Below the pieces are notes generated by a model. It was not told the origin of the DNA, did no database searches, and saw nothing but the letters and a program-made list of their open reading frames with translations. From JBDSGC01 sp046594105 (GTDB lineage: Bacteria > Acidobacteriota > Thermoanaerobaculia > Gp7-AA8), in the NCBI GenBank assembly GCA_046594105.1, contig JBKJQB010000010.1:14281-78280 (forward strand): a stretch of 64,000 nucleotides of DNA. The letters run 5' to 3'. Position 1 is the first letter of the stretch, and each line of letters starts with the position of its first letter. Positions 26,501 through 35,585 of this stretch are shown in pieces. A program made the translations under genes and the position numbers.

Positions 26501-26625
26501 TCACGCCGGTTTTCTACCTGTACATGGACAAGCTGCACCGGAAGCCGGACGGAAACTCGATCGGCGGGCCCGGCTCCTTGAACGATCTCGAGCTGCTCGC
26601 GGAGCCTGAACCGGTCGAGGTTTGA
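23503..26625 (+). CDS. RND multidrug efflux pump, HAE-1 (MdtB/MdtC-like)
   Basis: The 1040-residue protein begins MNISAFFIKRPVMTTLVM, the usual RND N-terminus, and has about 12 TM segments with two large periplasmic loops. Diagnostic stretches include FVVDDAIVMLENI in TM4 (the two adjacent aspartates of the proton relay), GFTIISMTISLAAVFIPILFMGG, and GLVKKNGIMMVDFA in TM10. The absence of a TetR-type regulator nearby is notable. It follows the adaptor by 91 bases, with GAGG before the ATG at 23503. With the two genes upstream it makes a complete tripartite pump. Confidence 0.96.
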   Translation: MNISAFFIKRPVMTTLVMLAIIVFGVMAYHQLPVSDLPNVDFPTIQVSASLPGASPETMAASVATPLERQFSTIAGLDSMNSASALGTTSITLQFNLSRDLDAAAQDVQAAIAAAARQLPPNMPSPPSYNKVNPADSPVIYLALTSDTLPLYQLDEYAETMMAQRISTIQGVAQVQVYGAQKYAVRVQLDPREIATRGIGIDEVAAALRSSNVNLPTGVLNGPYTAYTVQANGQLFRAEDYRRITVAYRNGAPVHLGELGRVLDDVENDQTAAWFRDKRGFVLAVQKQPGTNAVEVSDRVRALLPTFRRELPASVHLDIHRDRAESIRASVGDVKFTLVLTLFLVILVIFLFLRNVSATVIPSLALPLSIVATFGVMYLFDYSLDNLSLMALTLSVGFVVDDAIVMLENIVRHMEMGEPPLTAALNGSKEIGFTIISMTISLAAVFIPILFMGGILGRLFHEFAVTIGAAILVSGFVSLSLTPLLAAKFLRPPGKEQHGRLYQSTERFFDWMLHSYERGLKTALRFRALTMLISAIILAATVWLFTAVPKGFIPNEDASEVRISLEAAQGISFPDLVRHQLQAMAIVIRDPNVATFFSFAGGRGGASNTGLISLRLVPRSKRVSIDQVIAGLRPKLNAIPGLRVTLQNPPPIRLGGRQANSQYQYTLQSSDTAALYPAGQEMLDRMRKLPGFEDVSTDLLLRNPTVGVNIDRDRIAALGLNMQQVQDALFSAYGTRQISTIYAPTNAYAVIMELDPKYQTGPQALSMLYVRAPSGEMIPLSTLAKFVPTYGPTSVNHSGQLPSVTISFNLKPGVSLGEAVDAVNKTAKATLPSSVTTAFQGTAQAFQSSLQGLGLLLLIAIAVIYLVLGILYESFIHPLTILSALPFAGFGALLTLMIFRVDLSIYAFVGIIMLVGLVKKNGIMMVDFAIEAEKNGASPEQAIYEACVVRFRPIMMTTMAALMGTLPIAVGFGAGAESRRPLGLAVVGGLLFSQTLTLYVTPVFYLYMDKLHRKPDGNSIGGPGSLNDLELLAEPEPVEV

Positions 26626-26646
26626 GTTCTCGCCGTCGAGCAAAAA

Positions 26647-26808
26647 TCAGTTGGCTGGGGGAAGGCTTCCGGCAGCAACGGTGGTCGGGCGGCTTTGCCC
26701 TCCGTTCCGCCGAGGATTGGGACGTCGATCATCAAGGGCGGCGGCGGCGGTCACACACCCCATCGCGAAAGGGGTCATGGCAATCACAAACAGCAGAGTT
26801 CGGCGCAT
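26647..26808 (-). CDS. Small predicted lipoprotein, divergent from groESL
   Basis: A 53-codon frame reads leftward from the ATG at 26808 to the TGA at 26647. The product starts MRRTLLFVIAMTPFAMGC, a basic residue pair, hydrophobic core and a lipobox-like AMGC, then a polar Arg/Asn/Pro-rich tail (LDDRRPNPRRNGGQSRP) with no known domain. GAGGAGGA lies 7-8 bases upstream, a very strong ribosome binding site for this window. It is convergent with the RND pump gene (21 bases apart) and divergent from groES. Nothing else in 26626-27017 looks coding. Confidence 0.6.
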   Translation of the reverse strand: MRRTLLFVIAMTPFAMGCVTAAAALDDRRPNPRRNGGQSRPTTVAAGSLPPAN

Positions 26809-26878
26809 GGGGAGATCCTCCTCATCAACTTACCATTGGGGCCTGAATCGCTGAGTTTCACTCGCGGAATGGGGACTC

Positions 26879-26907
26879 TTGACAGAATTTCTGCCCGGAC
26901 ATATTGT
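26879..26907 (+). promoter_or_regulatory. Sigma-70-type promoter of groES-groEL
   Basis: TTGACA at 26879-26884 and TATTGT at 26902-26907 are separated by exactly 17 bases. The -35 is a perfect consensus and the -10 matches 4 of 6. The promoter runs straight into the CIRCE operator, about 110 bases upstream of groES, which is the usual arrangement for HrcA-controlled chaperonin operons. Confidence 0.85.
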
Positions 26908-26933
26908 TAGCACTCTCAGTGAACGAGTGCTAA
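26907..26933. promoter_or_regulatory. CIRCE operator (HrcA binding site)
   Basis: TTAGCACTC at 26907-26915 and GAGTGCTAA at 26925-26933 flank nine bases, a perfect match to the CIRCE consensus. HrcA binds this element and represses groESL until heat shock. The operator overlaps the end of the -10 and the expected transcription start. hrcA itself is not in the window. Confidence 0.95.
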
Positions 26934-27017
26934 CACAGACCGCTTCCTGAGCCATCAGCAGCACACGCGGCAGATCTGCCGCGCGACCAATCAAAGAGCA
27001 TCAGCGAAAGGAGATTT

Positions 27018-27314
27018 ATGGCTTCCATGAAACTGCGTCCCCTCTACGACCGCATCGTGGTCCGGCGGAAGGATGCGAAAGAGCAGGTCCGCGGAGGGAT
27101 CATCATCCCTGACACCGCGAAGGAAAAGCCCCAGGAGGCGGAGGTCATCGCCGTGGGAGAAGGAAAGTTTTCTGACGACGGAAAGCGCATGAAGCTCGAC
27201 GTCAAGAAGGGCGACACGATCCTGATCGGGAAGTACTCCGGCACGGAGATCAAGATCGACGACATCGAGTACACCATCCTCCGCGAGGACGAAGTTCTCG
27301 CCGTCGTGGACTAA
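27018..27314 (+). CDS. groES: Co-chaperonin GroES
   Basis: The 98-residue protein forms the heptameric lid of the GroEL cage. It has the N-terminal [19 protein letters not shown], the mobile loop around [18 protein letters not shown], and the end [22 protein letters not shown] precedes the ATG at 27018. It is the first gene of the heat-shock operon, 92 bases before groEL. Confidence 0.98.
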   Translation: MASMKLRPLYDRIVVRRKDAKEQVRGGIIIPDTAKEKPQEAEVIAVGEGKFSDDGKRMKLDVKKGDTILIGKYSGTEIKIDDIEYTILREDEVLAVVD

Positions 27315-27379
27315 GAGACATTCCCCGATCGGCGCTGCTGAGGACGGGACCTTTCCCGCTCCCCTCGACGCCGGCCTGA

Positions 27380-29050
<1,671 letters not shown>

Positions 29051-29075
29051 GAAACGCAGCTCTTCGGAGCGGTGG

Positions 29076-29112
29076 AAAACGGGCGGGCCGAAAGGTCCGC
29101 CCGTTTTCTTTT
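29076..29112 (+). terminator. Rho-independent terminator of groESL
   Basis: AAAACGGGCGGGCC and GGTCCGCCCGTTTT pair with one G-U wobble around a GAAA loop, followed by CTTTT. It is 25 bases after the groEL stop. Confidence 0.92.
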
Positions 29113-29113
29113 G

Positions 29114-29410
29114 GAATTCGGGCCGATCGCTGCCTTCCAACGAGGCGAATTCCCCTTGCTGCATCCGGATCGGCGTCAGTGGCCACAGTTCTTTGGGAGA
29201 CCCACAAATAGAGTTCCACATCTCAACGGGGCGGCCCCCCGGTTCACCGGCGTGAAGACCACACAGCCCAACCGAGCAGCACTCGAGTACTGGGCCACCG
29301 GACTGGAGCCTGCCTATCTGGGAGGCGTTCTGGCGCGGGCACGCTCCGAGGTCTAACGCGACCGCCGAAGCAGACCCAATACTGAGGGTTTGACGGCGGA
29401 AGTGGATCAA
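29114..29410. other. Intergenic stretch with no recognisable gene
   Basis: The interval between the groESL terminator and the terminator of the EAL gene contains short open frames on both strands, but none with a ribosome binding site, signal or recognisable fold. I see no repeat or promoter I would defend. Confidence 0.6.
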
Positions 29411-29443
29411 AACAAAAGGGGCAGCGACGAATCGCTGCCCCTT
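29411..29443 (-). terminator. Rho-independent terminator of the GGDEF/EAL gene
   Basis: Read on the minus strand, GGGGCAGCGA and TCGCTGCCCC form a 10-bp stem around a TTCG loop, followed by TTTTGTTTT. It lies about 50 bases after the stop codon at 29494. Confidence 0.88.
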
Positions 29444-29493
29444 CGCTACGCGCCGGGACCTCGGAGGAGGCAACCCAGCTACCATCTCCTCGA

Positions 29494-31161
29494 TCAGTGC
29501 TGCATGAGCAGGACGTCCGCCAAATCCGCCGCAGGGCGGGGGCGTCCGAAGAAGAAGCCCTGCATGTCGTTGCAGCGCCGCTGCAGCAGGTGTGTCAGTT
29601 GGTCTTTCGATTCGACGCCTTCCGCGACCACCCGCATGTTCAGCCCCTTGGCCATGGTGATCATGGCCTGGACGATCGCGGCATCATCCTGCCGGCGGGT
29701 CATGTTCTGCACGAAGCTTGGAGCGATCTTCAACGTGTTGACTGGCAGCACCTTCAAGTCGGCGAAGGAGCAGCCTCCGCTTCCGAAGTCGTCGATGGCC
29801 AGAAGGACGCCGAGATCGCGCAGCTCATTCATGACCTCTCCGGCGCGGCTCTTCTTGGAGAGGATCGGCTCAGCGATCTCCAGTTCCAGCGACCCGTTCT
29901 CCAGCCCGCTGACCAGGACCGCCTGCTGCACGGTCTTCGCGAGACTCCGGCTGTAGAACTGATTCGAAGAGACATTGACCGCGACGCGCAGATTGCGCAT
30001 TCCTTCCTGATGCCACACCTTCGCCTGCCTGCAGGCTTCCGACACCACCCATTCGGTGATGGATGCATCCAGCTGGCCCTGCTCCGCTGCCGCAAGAAAG
30101 TCGGCAGCCGGAATGATGCCCACGTCGGGATGTCTCCACCGCAGAAGGGCTTCGATACACTCGATGCGTCCGGTCTGCACGTTGACCTCGGGCTGATAAT
30201 GAAGCTCGAATTCTCCGCGCGAAAGCGCGCGGCGAAGGCCTGAGATCAGCGCGGTCCGCTCCAGCACACGGGTGTTCAGCTCGCTGGTGTGGAAGTGGTA
30301 ACGGTTGCGCCCGCGCTCCTTCGCGCCGTACGCCGCGGTGACTGCCTTCTGAATCAGGGTGTCTGCCTCTTCCCCATCTTCGGTGGAGACGCTGATCCCG
30401 ATGCTTGCAGTCAGCCGGATGTCATGACCGGCGATGATGAGGGGCTTCTCCACGGAATCGAGGATCCGCTGGGCGACGACCGCGATATCGGCCTCCGCAA
30501 CCACGTCCCCAAGGACCACGATGAATTCATCGCTGCCAAAGCGCCCGACGGCATCTTCGATCCGCGTGGAGTCGATGATGCGGTCGGCCATCGCCTTGAG
30601 TACACGATCTGCGATGCCATGGCCGAAGGCGCTGTTGATGACCTCGAAGTGATCCAGATCGACCACCAGGGTAGCCACGGCGGCAGGGCGGCGGCGAATT
30701 CGCGCCAGGGCAACTTTGAGCCGGTCGATGATCAGGGTGCGGTTCGGCAGGAGGGTCAGGCCGTCGTGCCCCGCCTGATACTCCAGGCTCTGCACTCCCA
30801 GCCGCTGCTCGGTGACATCGAACATGGCTCCTTCGAGCCACAATGCCGAAGCGTCTTCCGAAGCCGTCACACGAAGGTTCTGCAAAACCCAGCAGACCGC
30901 GCCACCTTTCGTTCGCAACGCCACTTCGATGTTGGAAAGAGCACCTATGTCAGGAATCGCCGCGGAGATCGCCTGAAGGTCGGACGTATGCACGTAGGCG
31001 AAGCCGTTGGCCGCAAGAAGCTCCTCGCGGTCGTCGTAGCCAAGAATCCGGGCGCACGCGTCGTTGCAATCGAGAAGGGAGCCGTCGAGAGTCTGCCGGA
31101 AGAGGCCGACGAGGTCTGTGGTGCCGAGACTGCTGTCTGATAGGGCCATCATGATTTCCAT
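29494..31161 (-). CDS. PAS-GGDEF-EAL cyclic-di-GMP protein
   Basis: The 555-residue cytoplasmic protein has a PAS domain (about 10-125), a GGDEF domain (about 130-295) and an EAL domain (about 305-550). The GGDEF signature is altered to FGSDEF and lacks a clear I-site, so cyclase activity is doubtful. The EAL domain keeps E in IEALLRWRHP, the asparagine in NVSSNQF, AIDDFGSGG, the lysine in NTLKIAPSF (the usual following aspartate is alanine), EGVES and the glutamine of DMQGF. It is therefore probably a c-di-GMP phosphodiesterase. The start is the ATG at 31161. It lies 70 bases downstream of the response regulator gene. Confidence 0.9.
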   Translation of the reverse strand: MEIMMALSDSSLGTTDLVGLFRQTLDGSLLDCNDACARILGYDDREELLAANGFAYVHTSDLQAISAAIPDIGALSNIEVALRTKGGAVCWVLQNLRVTASEDASALWLEGAMFDVTEQRLGVQSLEYQAGHDGLTLLPNRTLIIDRLKVALARIRRRPAAVATLVVDLDHFEVINSAFGHGIADRVLKAMADRIIDSTRIEDAVGRFGSDEFIVVLGDVVAEADIAVVAQRILDSVEKPLIIAGHDIRLTASIGISVSTEDGEEADTLIQKAVTAAYGAKERGRNRYHFHTSELNTRVLERTALISGLRRALSRGEFELHYQPEVNVQTGRIECIEALLRWRHPDVGIIPAADFLAAAEQGQLDASITEWVVSEACRQAKVWHQEGMRNLRVAVNVSSNQFYSRSLAKTVQQAVLVSGLENGSLELEIAEPILSKKSRAGEVMNELRDLGVLLAIDDFGSGGCSFADLKVLPVNTLKIAPSFVQNMTRRQDDAAIVQAMITMAKGLNMRVVAEGVESKDQLTHLLQRRCNDMQGFFFGRPRPAADLADVLLMQH

Positions 31162-31231
31162 CGCTAATCCGCACCTGCCAACGTACACGCTGGGAAGAGG
31201 GCCGGAAAGTACCGTTGGATGGAAAATGCCT

Positions 31232-31894
31232 CTATCGTTCGATAGAGGCTGGCGGGGGGTCGACCATCCCGCGATCGTAGGCATAGCGGGCCAGCTCGAC
31301 GCGCCCATGGACGCCCAATTTCTCGTAAATCGCGTGGAGATGAGACTTAACCGTACCCTCCCCGATGACGAGTTGGGTGGCGATCTCCTTGTTGCGAAGG
31401 CCGGTGGCCACCATCTTGACGATGTCCGTTTCTCTCGGCGACAGGATCTCGGTGATTTTACGGGCGGCCGCCTCTCGTTTGAGGACGTGGTCCAGGGCCC
31501 TGCTGACCAGAGCGTTATCGAGAGCCCGCTCACCTGCCGCGACTCGACGTGCGCACTCCACCAGGGAGATGGCTGCGGCCTCTTTCAACACCAGTCCGCG
31601 CACCCCGGCCCGCACGGCGTCCGCCACTTCTTCGTCATCCAGTGAGGCGGTCAGCAGCACCACTGCGGTGGGCAATTGCATGCCCTGCAGCTGGTGCAGT
31701 ACCCACAACCCGTCCCCCTTGGGCATTCGCAGATCCACCACCAGCACGTCGGGGCGGAAGCGACGAACGGCGGTCACGGCGTCTTCGCCGCTGGTGCACG
31801 TGGCCACCACTTCGAAGTCTTCCTCGCGACGGAACAACTGTTCCAGCCCTTCGAGAATCATTCGATGATCGTCAGCCAGCACCAGTCGAATCAG
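31232..31894 (-). CDS. NarL/FixJ-type response regulator (start probably CTG)
   Basis: A receiver domain (LADDHRMIL; phosphoacceptor Asp in VVVDLRMPKGDG; LLTAS; lysine in LVLKEAA) is followed by a LuxR-type HTH (LSPRETDIVKMVATGLRNKEIA to GTVKSHLHAIYEKLGVHGRVEL). The first standard start codon is a GTG at 31882, which would cut into the first strand of the receiver. The frame extends to IRLVLADDHRM, the usual NarL N-terminus, if translation starts at a CTG at 31894, whose TG is shared with the stop codon of the kinase gene (CTGA), or the ATT at 31891. GGAGG is just upstream. The cognate kinase is encoded immediately upstream. Confidence 0.92.
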   Translation of the reverse strand: MIRLVLADDHRMILEGLEQLFRREEDFEVVATCTSGEDAVTAVRRFRPDVLVVDLRMPKGDGLWVLHQLQGMQLPTAVVLLTASLDDEEVADAVRAGVRGLVLKEAAAISLVECARRVAAGERALDNALVSRALDHVLKREAAARKITEILSPRETDIVKMVATGLRNKEIATQLVIGEGTVKSHLHAIYEKLGVHGRVELARYAYDRGMVDPPPASIER

Positions 31895-33072
31895 AAATCC
31901 TCCACAAAGCCCAGAGGCACTGTAATCTCGACACGGGCTCCCGAATCCGACGATTCGATCGCCAGATCACCATTCAGTGCGATCACCCGTTCGGCCAGCA
32001 TCCTCGGTCCTCTCCCGCTTTCGCGAATGGCCTCCAGCAACATCCTTCCCCGCCATTCGAAGCCGCTGCCATCATCGCTGACTTCGATGCGGATCCGACC
32101 TTCGCCGGTCCGCATTCGTACGTTAATATTTTTGGCGGCACCATGTTTCGCTGCATTCATCACCGCTTCGTGCAGGATCCGGTACGTTTCATGTCCCAGA
32201 TGGCGCGAAACGGAAACGTCGACACCGGAGAGATCGAGCAGCAGATGAATCGACCACTGCTGATGGAGCCTGGAAACGAGGTCCTGCAGACGGGCGTTGA
32301 AGTCAAAGGCGGATTCCGCGCGCGCCGCCCGCGGCCCGAGTTGCTCGACGAAGGATCTCAACTCGCGCTGATCGGCCATCAGCGAGGCTTCCGCCTCGGT
32401 GACCATTCGCTTGGCCCGCTCCGGTTCGGTCGTCAGAACACTGTGCGCCGTCTCCAGCTGCAGAACGATTCCGGTGAACGACTGCAGAAGACCGTCGTGA
32501 AGATCGCGGGCCACGCGCACCCGCTCCCGCGCCACCGCCTCGTCCGTCGACGCCACCACATGGATGTGGCGATCCAGCTGCTCCCCCACCAGGCGCCCCG
32601 CGGCATCCCCAGCCAGCAGCGCAAGCTCGAGATGCTCCCTTTCTGCAAACGACACGAAGACCCGCCCTTCTCCACGCGCCGCAATGATGGGGAACGTCAA
32701 CATGGCATCGGAGGGCAGCTCGCCCAGCAACGCTTCGGTGATCACAGCCCCGGTCGCCCTGCTTTCACCGTCGGCGCGAACCACGCTGCCGCCTCGGGGC
32801 GACGAAACCCAGAACGTGCTGCCGCTCAGCTCGGGGGCCACCGGTGGCGCGAATGGCTCGACTTTTTCTTCGCGACAGTGGAACTCATCCGAAGTGCACC
32901 GGGCGATGACCACCCACGGCTCCTCCGACTCCTCCCAGGTCAGCAACGCGAACGTGGAATCGAAGATCGCGCAGACTTCTTCCAGTGCGCGTTTCAACGC
33001 TCCGCCCAGATCGTCCGGTTGAACCGAGGAACGCGACTGGAAACGGCTGCCGATCTCCCGAGCCGAGAACAT
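31891..33072 (-). CDS. NarX-like sensor histidine kinase with GAF-like sensor
   Basis: The 393-residue protein is soluble. Residues ~20-190 resemble a GAF domain. The HisKA_3 dimerisation helix has the phospho-accepting histidine in VARDLHDGLLQSF, and the HATPase has N-box EAVMNAAKHGAA and G-box VSDDGSGFEW. It should phosphorylate the response regulator encoded next, with which it overlaps. I start at the ATG at 33072; the frame runs to 33222, but that extension looks non-coding. The signal sensed is unknown. Confidence 0.88.
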   Translation of the reverse strand: MFSAREIGSRFQSRSSVQPDDLGGALKRALEEVCAIFDSTFALLTWEESEEPWVVIARCTSDEFHCREEKVEPFAPPVAPELSGSTFWVSSPRGGSVVRADGESRATGAVITEALLGELPSDAMLTFPIIAARGEGRVFVSFAEREHLELALLAGDAAGRLVGEQLDRHIHVVASTDEAVARERVRVARDLHDGLLQSFTGIVLQLETAHSVLTTEPERAKRMVTEAEASLMADQRELRSFVEQLGPRAARAESAFDFNARLQDLVSRLHQQWSIHLLLDLSGVDVSVSRHLGHETYRILHEAVMNAAKHGAAKNINVRMRTGEGRIRIEVSDDGSGFEWRGRMLLEAIRESGRGPRMLAERVIALNGDLAIESSDSGARVEITVPLGFVEDF

Positions 33073-33146
33073 GATCTCGAATGGTAACGCCGCGCCCGTC
33101 ACCGCGACCGACCAAATAGCGCCGGAAAGATTTCGATCCTGTAGGC

Positions 33147-33163
33147 AACATCGCAAGGATGTT
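33147..33163. promoter_or_regulatory. Palindrome in the kinase/surE intergenic region
   Basis: AACATC-GCAAG-GATGTT is a perfect 6-bp dyad with a five-base spacer, in the 248-base gap between the divergent kinase and surE genes. A LuxR-type regulator site is one possibility, since the adjacent response regulator is of that class. This is a guess from position and symmetry only. Confidence 0.25.
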
Positions 33164-33320
33164 CGCCATGGGGACCGATTCGGCGTCCAGTGGATGTGTC
33201 GCCAGCCCCTTCGCAACGCCATGAGTCAGAACCCTTACACCAAGATCTCTGTGGCCAACGGCTATTACGATCTGGCCACTCCTCCCGCCGCTACTCTCCC
33301 GCCTTCGCTCTCGCTGTACC

Positions 33321-34094
33321 ATGCGCGCCATGCCACGCATTCTCGTCACCAACGACGACGGTATCTACAGCGAAGGGATCCGCAAGCTCGCCGACGCACT
33401 CCGCCCGCTGGGGGAAGTGATCATCGTCGCTCCCGACCGGGAGCAGAGTGCAGCGTCGCATGCGCTCACGCTCAATCGCCCCCTGCGCATGCTCCAGATC
33501 CAGGAAAAGGAATGGATCGTCGACGGCACACCGAGCGACTGCGTCAACCTGGCCGTCCTCAAGCTGCTCAAGGATGCTCGCCCCGATATCGTCGTCTCCG
33601 GGATCAACTTCGGACCGAATCTGGGTGACGACGTCACCTACTCCGGAACCATCTCGGCTGCGTTCGAGGGTGCACTCCTGAACATTCCCTCCATCGCATT
33701 CTCCGCGCTGATCGGGGAGAACTTCTCCTTCGACCGGTGCGCCGCCTTTGCCGCACACCTGACCCGCTGGTTTCTGACCGAGCCGCGCGATCCGCAAATC
33801 ATCCTGAACGTCAACTTCCCCTACACGAAGTTCAACGGCGTGCGCGTCACCCGCCTGGGGAAGAGGATCTACTCCGAGGGCGTGATCGAGCGGCTCGATC
33901 CGCGCGGGAGAAAGTACTACTGGATCGGTGGCGAGCCGCCCACCTGGCATCCCGGCGAAGGAACCGACTTCGAATCGATCCAGGGTGGTTTTGTGACCAT
34001 CACCCCCCTTCACCTCGACCTCACCCATCACGAATCGCTTGCAAAGCTGAAGTCACTCGAGGACACCCTTGACGCCGCCGCAACGAAAGGATGA
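33321..34094 (+). CDS. surE: 5'/3'-nucleotidase SurE
   Basis: The 257-residue protein starts with RILVTNDDGIYSEGI, containing the acidic metal-binding pair, and retains APDREQSAASHALTL, VDGTPSDCVNLA, and VSGINFGPNLGDDVTYSGTISAA. SurE hydrolyses nucleoside monophosphates and is linked to stationary-phase survival. ATGs at 33321 and 33330 are both possible. It overlaps pcm by 26 bases, the classic surE-pcm pairing. Confidence 0.96.
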   Translation: MRAMPRILVTNDDGIYSEGIRKLADALRPLGEVIIVAPDREQSAASHALTLNRPLRMLQIQEKEWIVDGTPSDCVNLAVLKLLKDARPDIVVSGINFGPNLGDDVTYSGTISAAFEGALLNIPSIAFSALIGENFSFDRCAAFAAHLTRWFLTEPRDPQIILNVNFPYTKFNGVRVTRLGKRIYSEGVIERLDPRGRKYYWIGGEPPTWHPGEGTDFESIQGGFVTITPLHLDLTHHESLAKLKSLEDTLDAAATKG

Positions 34095-34752
34095 TCGCAG
34101 CGCGCAGGACCGCGAATTCGCCCATCAGCGAGCGCTCATGGTCGACCGGCACGTAGCGGCCAGAGGGGTGCGCGACGCGCGGGTGCTGCAAGCCATGCGC
34201 GATGTGCCTCGGCACCTGTTCGTCCCTTCCGTGATGGCGGCGAAAGCTTACGGGCCGGGAGCCCTCCCCATCGGCTCCAAACAAACCATTTCGCAGCCCT
34301 ACATCGTGGCCAGGATGATCGAGCTCCTGGATCTGAATGGCTCGGAGAAAGTCCTGGAGATTGGCACGGGAACGGGATATCAGGCCGTAGTCCTGTCGAA
34401 GCTATGCGCCAAAGTGTTTACTATCGAACGCCTCCCCGAACTGGCCATGCGCGCTGCCGAGCTGTTTCGCGATCTCAAAATCCACAATGCCAGCGTGAAG
34501 GTGTTCGACGGAACCTACGGATGGTCGGATCAGGCCCCCTTCGACCGGATCATCGTTGCCGCTGCAGCTCCGGCCGTTCCCGAACCGCTGGTCCAACAGC
34601 TTTCCCGAACGGGCAAGCTCGTCATTCCGGTGGGCCCGGAAGGCTCGCAGCGTCTGGCGCGCGTCACGCGGGTGGGCACAGGCGTGCAGATCGAAGACTG
34701 CGGCGGTGCGGAGTTCGTACCCCTGGTCGGAAAATTCGGCTGGAAGGAGTGA
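34069..34752 (+). CDS. pcm: Protein-L-isoaspartate O-methyltransferase
   Basis: This enzyme methylates isoaspartyl residues in damaged proteins. The 227-residue product shows RGVRDARVLQAMRDVPRHLFVP, SQPYIVARMIELL and SAM motif I as VLEIGTGTGYQAVVLS, followed by FDRIIVAAAAPAVPEPL. The start is a TTG at 34069, which lies within the end of surE and has GAGGA five bases upstream; the ATG at 34138 would remove residues conserved in the family. Confidence 0.95.
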   Translation: MTPPQRKDDRSAQDREFAHQRALMVDRHVAARGVRDARVLQAMRDVPRHLFVPSVMAAKAYGPGALPIGSKQTISQPYIVARMIELLDLNGSEKVLEIGTGTGYQAVVLSKLCAKVFTIERLPELAMRAAELFRDLKIHNASVKVFDGTYGWSDQAPFDRIIVAAAAPAVPEPLVQQLSRTGKLVIPVGPEGSQRLARVTRVGTGVQIEDCGGAEFVPLVGKFGWKE

Positions 34753-34756
34753 GGCG

Positions 34757-35254
34757 TTGAAAGCGCGGACGCTCCTCATGGCCACCGCGATCGTCTCCTC
34801 CATTCTGGGGGCCGCCGTGGCCTACCTGGTCCTCACCGTTCCCAACGACATCAACGCTGCGGCGCTTTTGCGCAGGGCTCGAAAGGAGCTCGGCGAAGGC
34901 AATCGCGACGAGGCGCGCAAGGATCTTTCCAACCTGATCCAGCAATTCCCCCGTACAGATGCTGCGGGCGCGGCCACGGTGGCCCTGGCCTCCATCGCCG
35001 ACAGCGAGCGTCACGGGCTGCAGAAACAGCTGGAGAATCTGCGGCGCGATGCGGCCGCCGACCGCAAGCAGATGGCTGCGCTTCAGACCCGGGTCGGACT
35101 GCTCTCCATGGCTGCGCCGGTGCCAGCGGCCGCTCCCCCCGCGCCCGTTCCGGTCCCTTCCCCGGCATTGAATATTGCGGCCCCTCCGAAGAAGACCGCG
35201 GCCCAGCCGCCGGTGCCTCATCGCGCGCGGTCCCATCGCCGCCGACGTCATTAG
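34757..35254 (+). CDS. Membrane-anchored protein with TPR-like helices, unknown function
   Basis: The TTG at 34757 is preceded by AAGGAG at seven bases. The 165-residue product has an N-terminal TM anchor (LLMATAIVSSILGAAVAYLVL), then two helices resembling a TPR unit (ALLRRARKELGEGNRDEARKDLSNLI), a coiled coil (LQKQLENLRRDAAADRKQM) and a Pro/Ala-rich tail ending in a basic cluster. Only two bases separate it from pcm, so it is in the same operon. I recognise no family. Confidence 0.7.
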   Translation: MKARTLLMATAIVSSILGAAVAYLVLTVPNDINAAALLRRARKELGEGNRDEARKDLSNLIQQFPRTDAAGAATVALASIADSERHGLQKQLENLRRDAAADRKQMAALQTRVGLLSMAAPVPAAAPPAPVPVPSPALNIAAPPKKTAAQPPVPHRARSHRRRRH

Positions 35255-35296
35255 ACCGGCGAGAGAGGTGGTCGTTTGCGCGTACAATCTGCCGCC

Positions 35297-35575
35297 ATGG
35301 CCAAAGAACAACGCCTCATCCGCATTCAGGGGAAAGTCCAGGGCGTGGGCTATCGATTCTTCGCCACCCGCGTGGCCCGGCGGCTCGGGCTGAAGGGCTC
35401 CATCCAGAATCTGCGCGACGGAACCGTGGAAGCGGTGGTGGAAGGGGAAAAGACTTCCATCGATGAGTGGATCGAGGAGCTCCGCGAGGGGCCCCGGTAC
35501 GCCGAAGTCGTCACCATCGAGCAGGAATCGAAAGACTTCACGGGCAAGCTCCCCGACTTCGACGTCAAGTTCTGA
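35297..35575 (+). CDS. acyP: Acylphosphatase
   Basis: The 92-residue protein hydrolyses carboxyl-phosphate bonds. The phosphate-binding loop GKVQGVGYRFFA with its catalytic arginine and the asparagine in IQNLRDGTVEAVVEG are intact. The ATG at 35297 matches the usual N-terminus; the open frame starts earlier at 35276 but without support. It lies 42 bases after the preceding gene. Confidence 0.95.
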   Translation: MAKEQRLIRIQGKVQGVGYRFFATRVARRLGLKGSIQNLRDGTVEAVVEGEKTSIDEWIEELREGPRYAEVVTIEQESKDFTGKLPDFDVKF

Positions 35576-35585
35576 GACCGACCGA

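Noticed and set aside
25128..26609. A 493-codon second frame within the RND pump gene
   Set aside because: It is a +1 shadow of the pump, with Arg/His/Gly-rich composition.
31549..33087. A 512-codon plus-strand frame opposite the kinase and regulator genes
   Set aside because: Same-strand neighbours and motifs support the minus-strand genes; this frame has no homology.
33211..33320. A possible small peptide starting at the ATG near 33221 (MSQNPYTKISVANGYYDL)
   Set aside because: It has no ribosome binding site and runs on through surE in another frame, so I treat it as chance.
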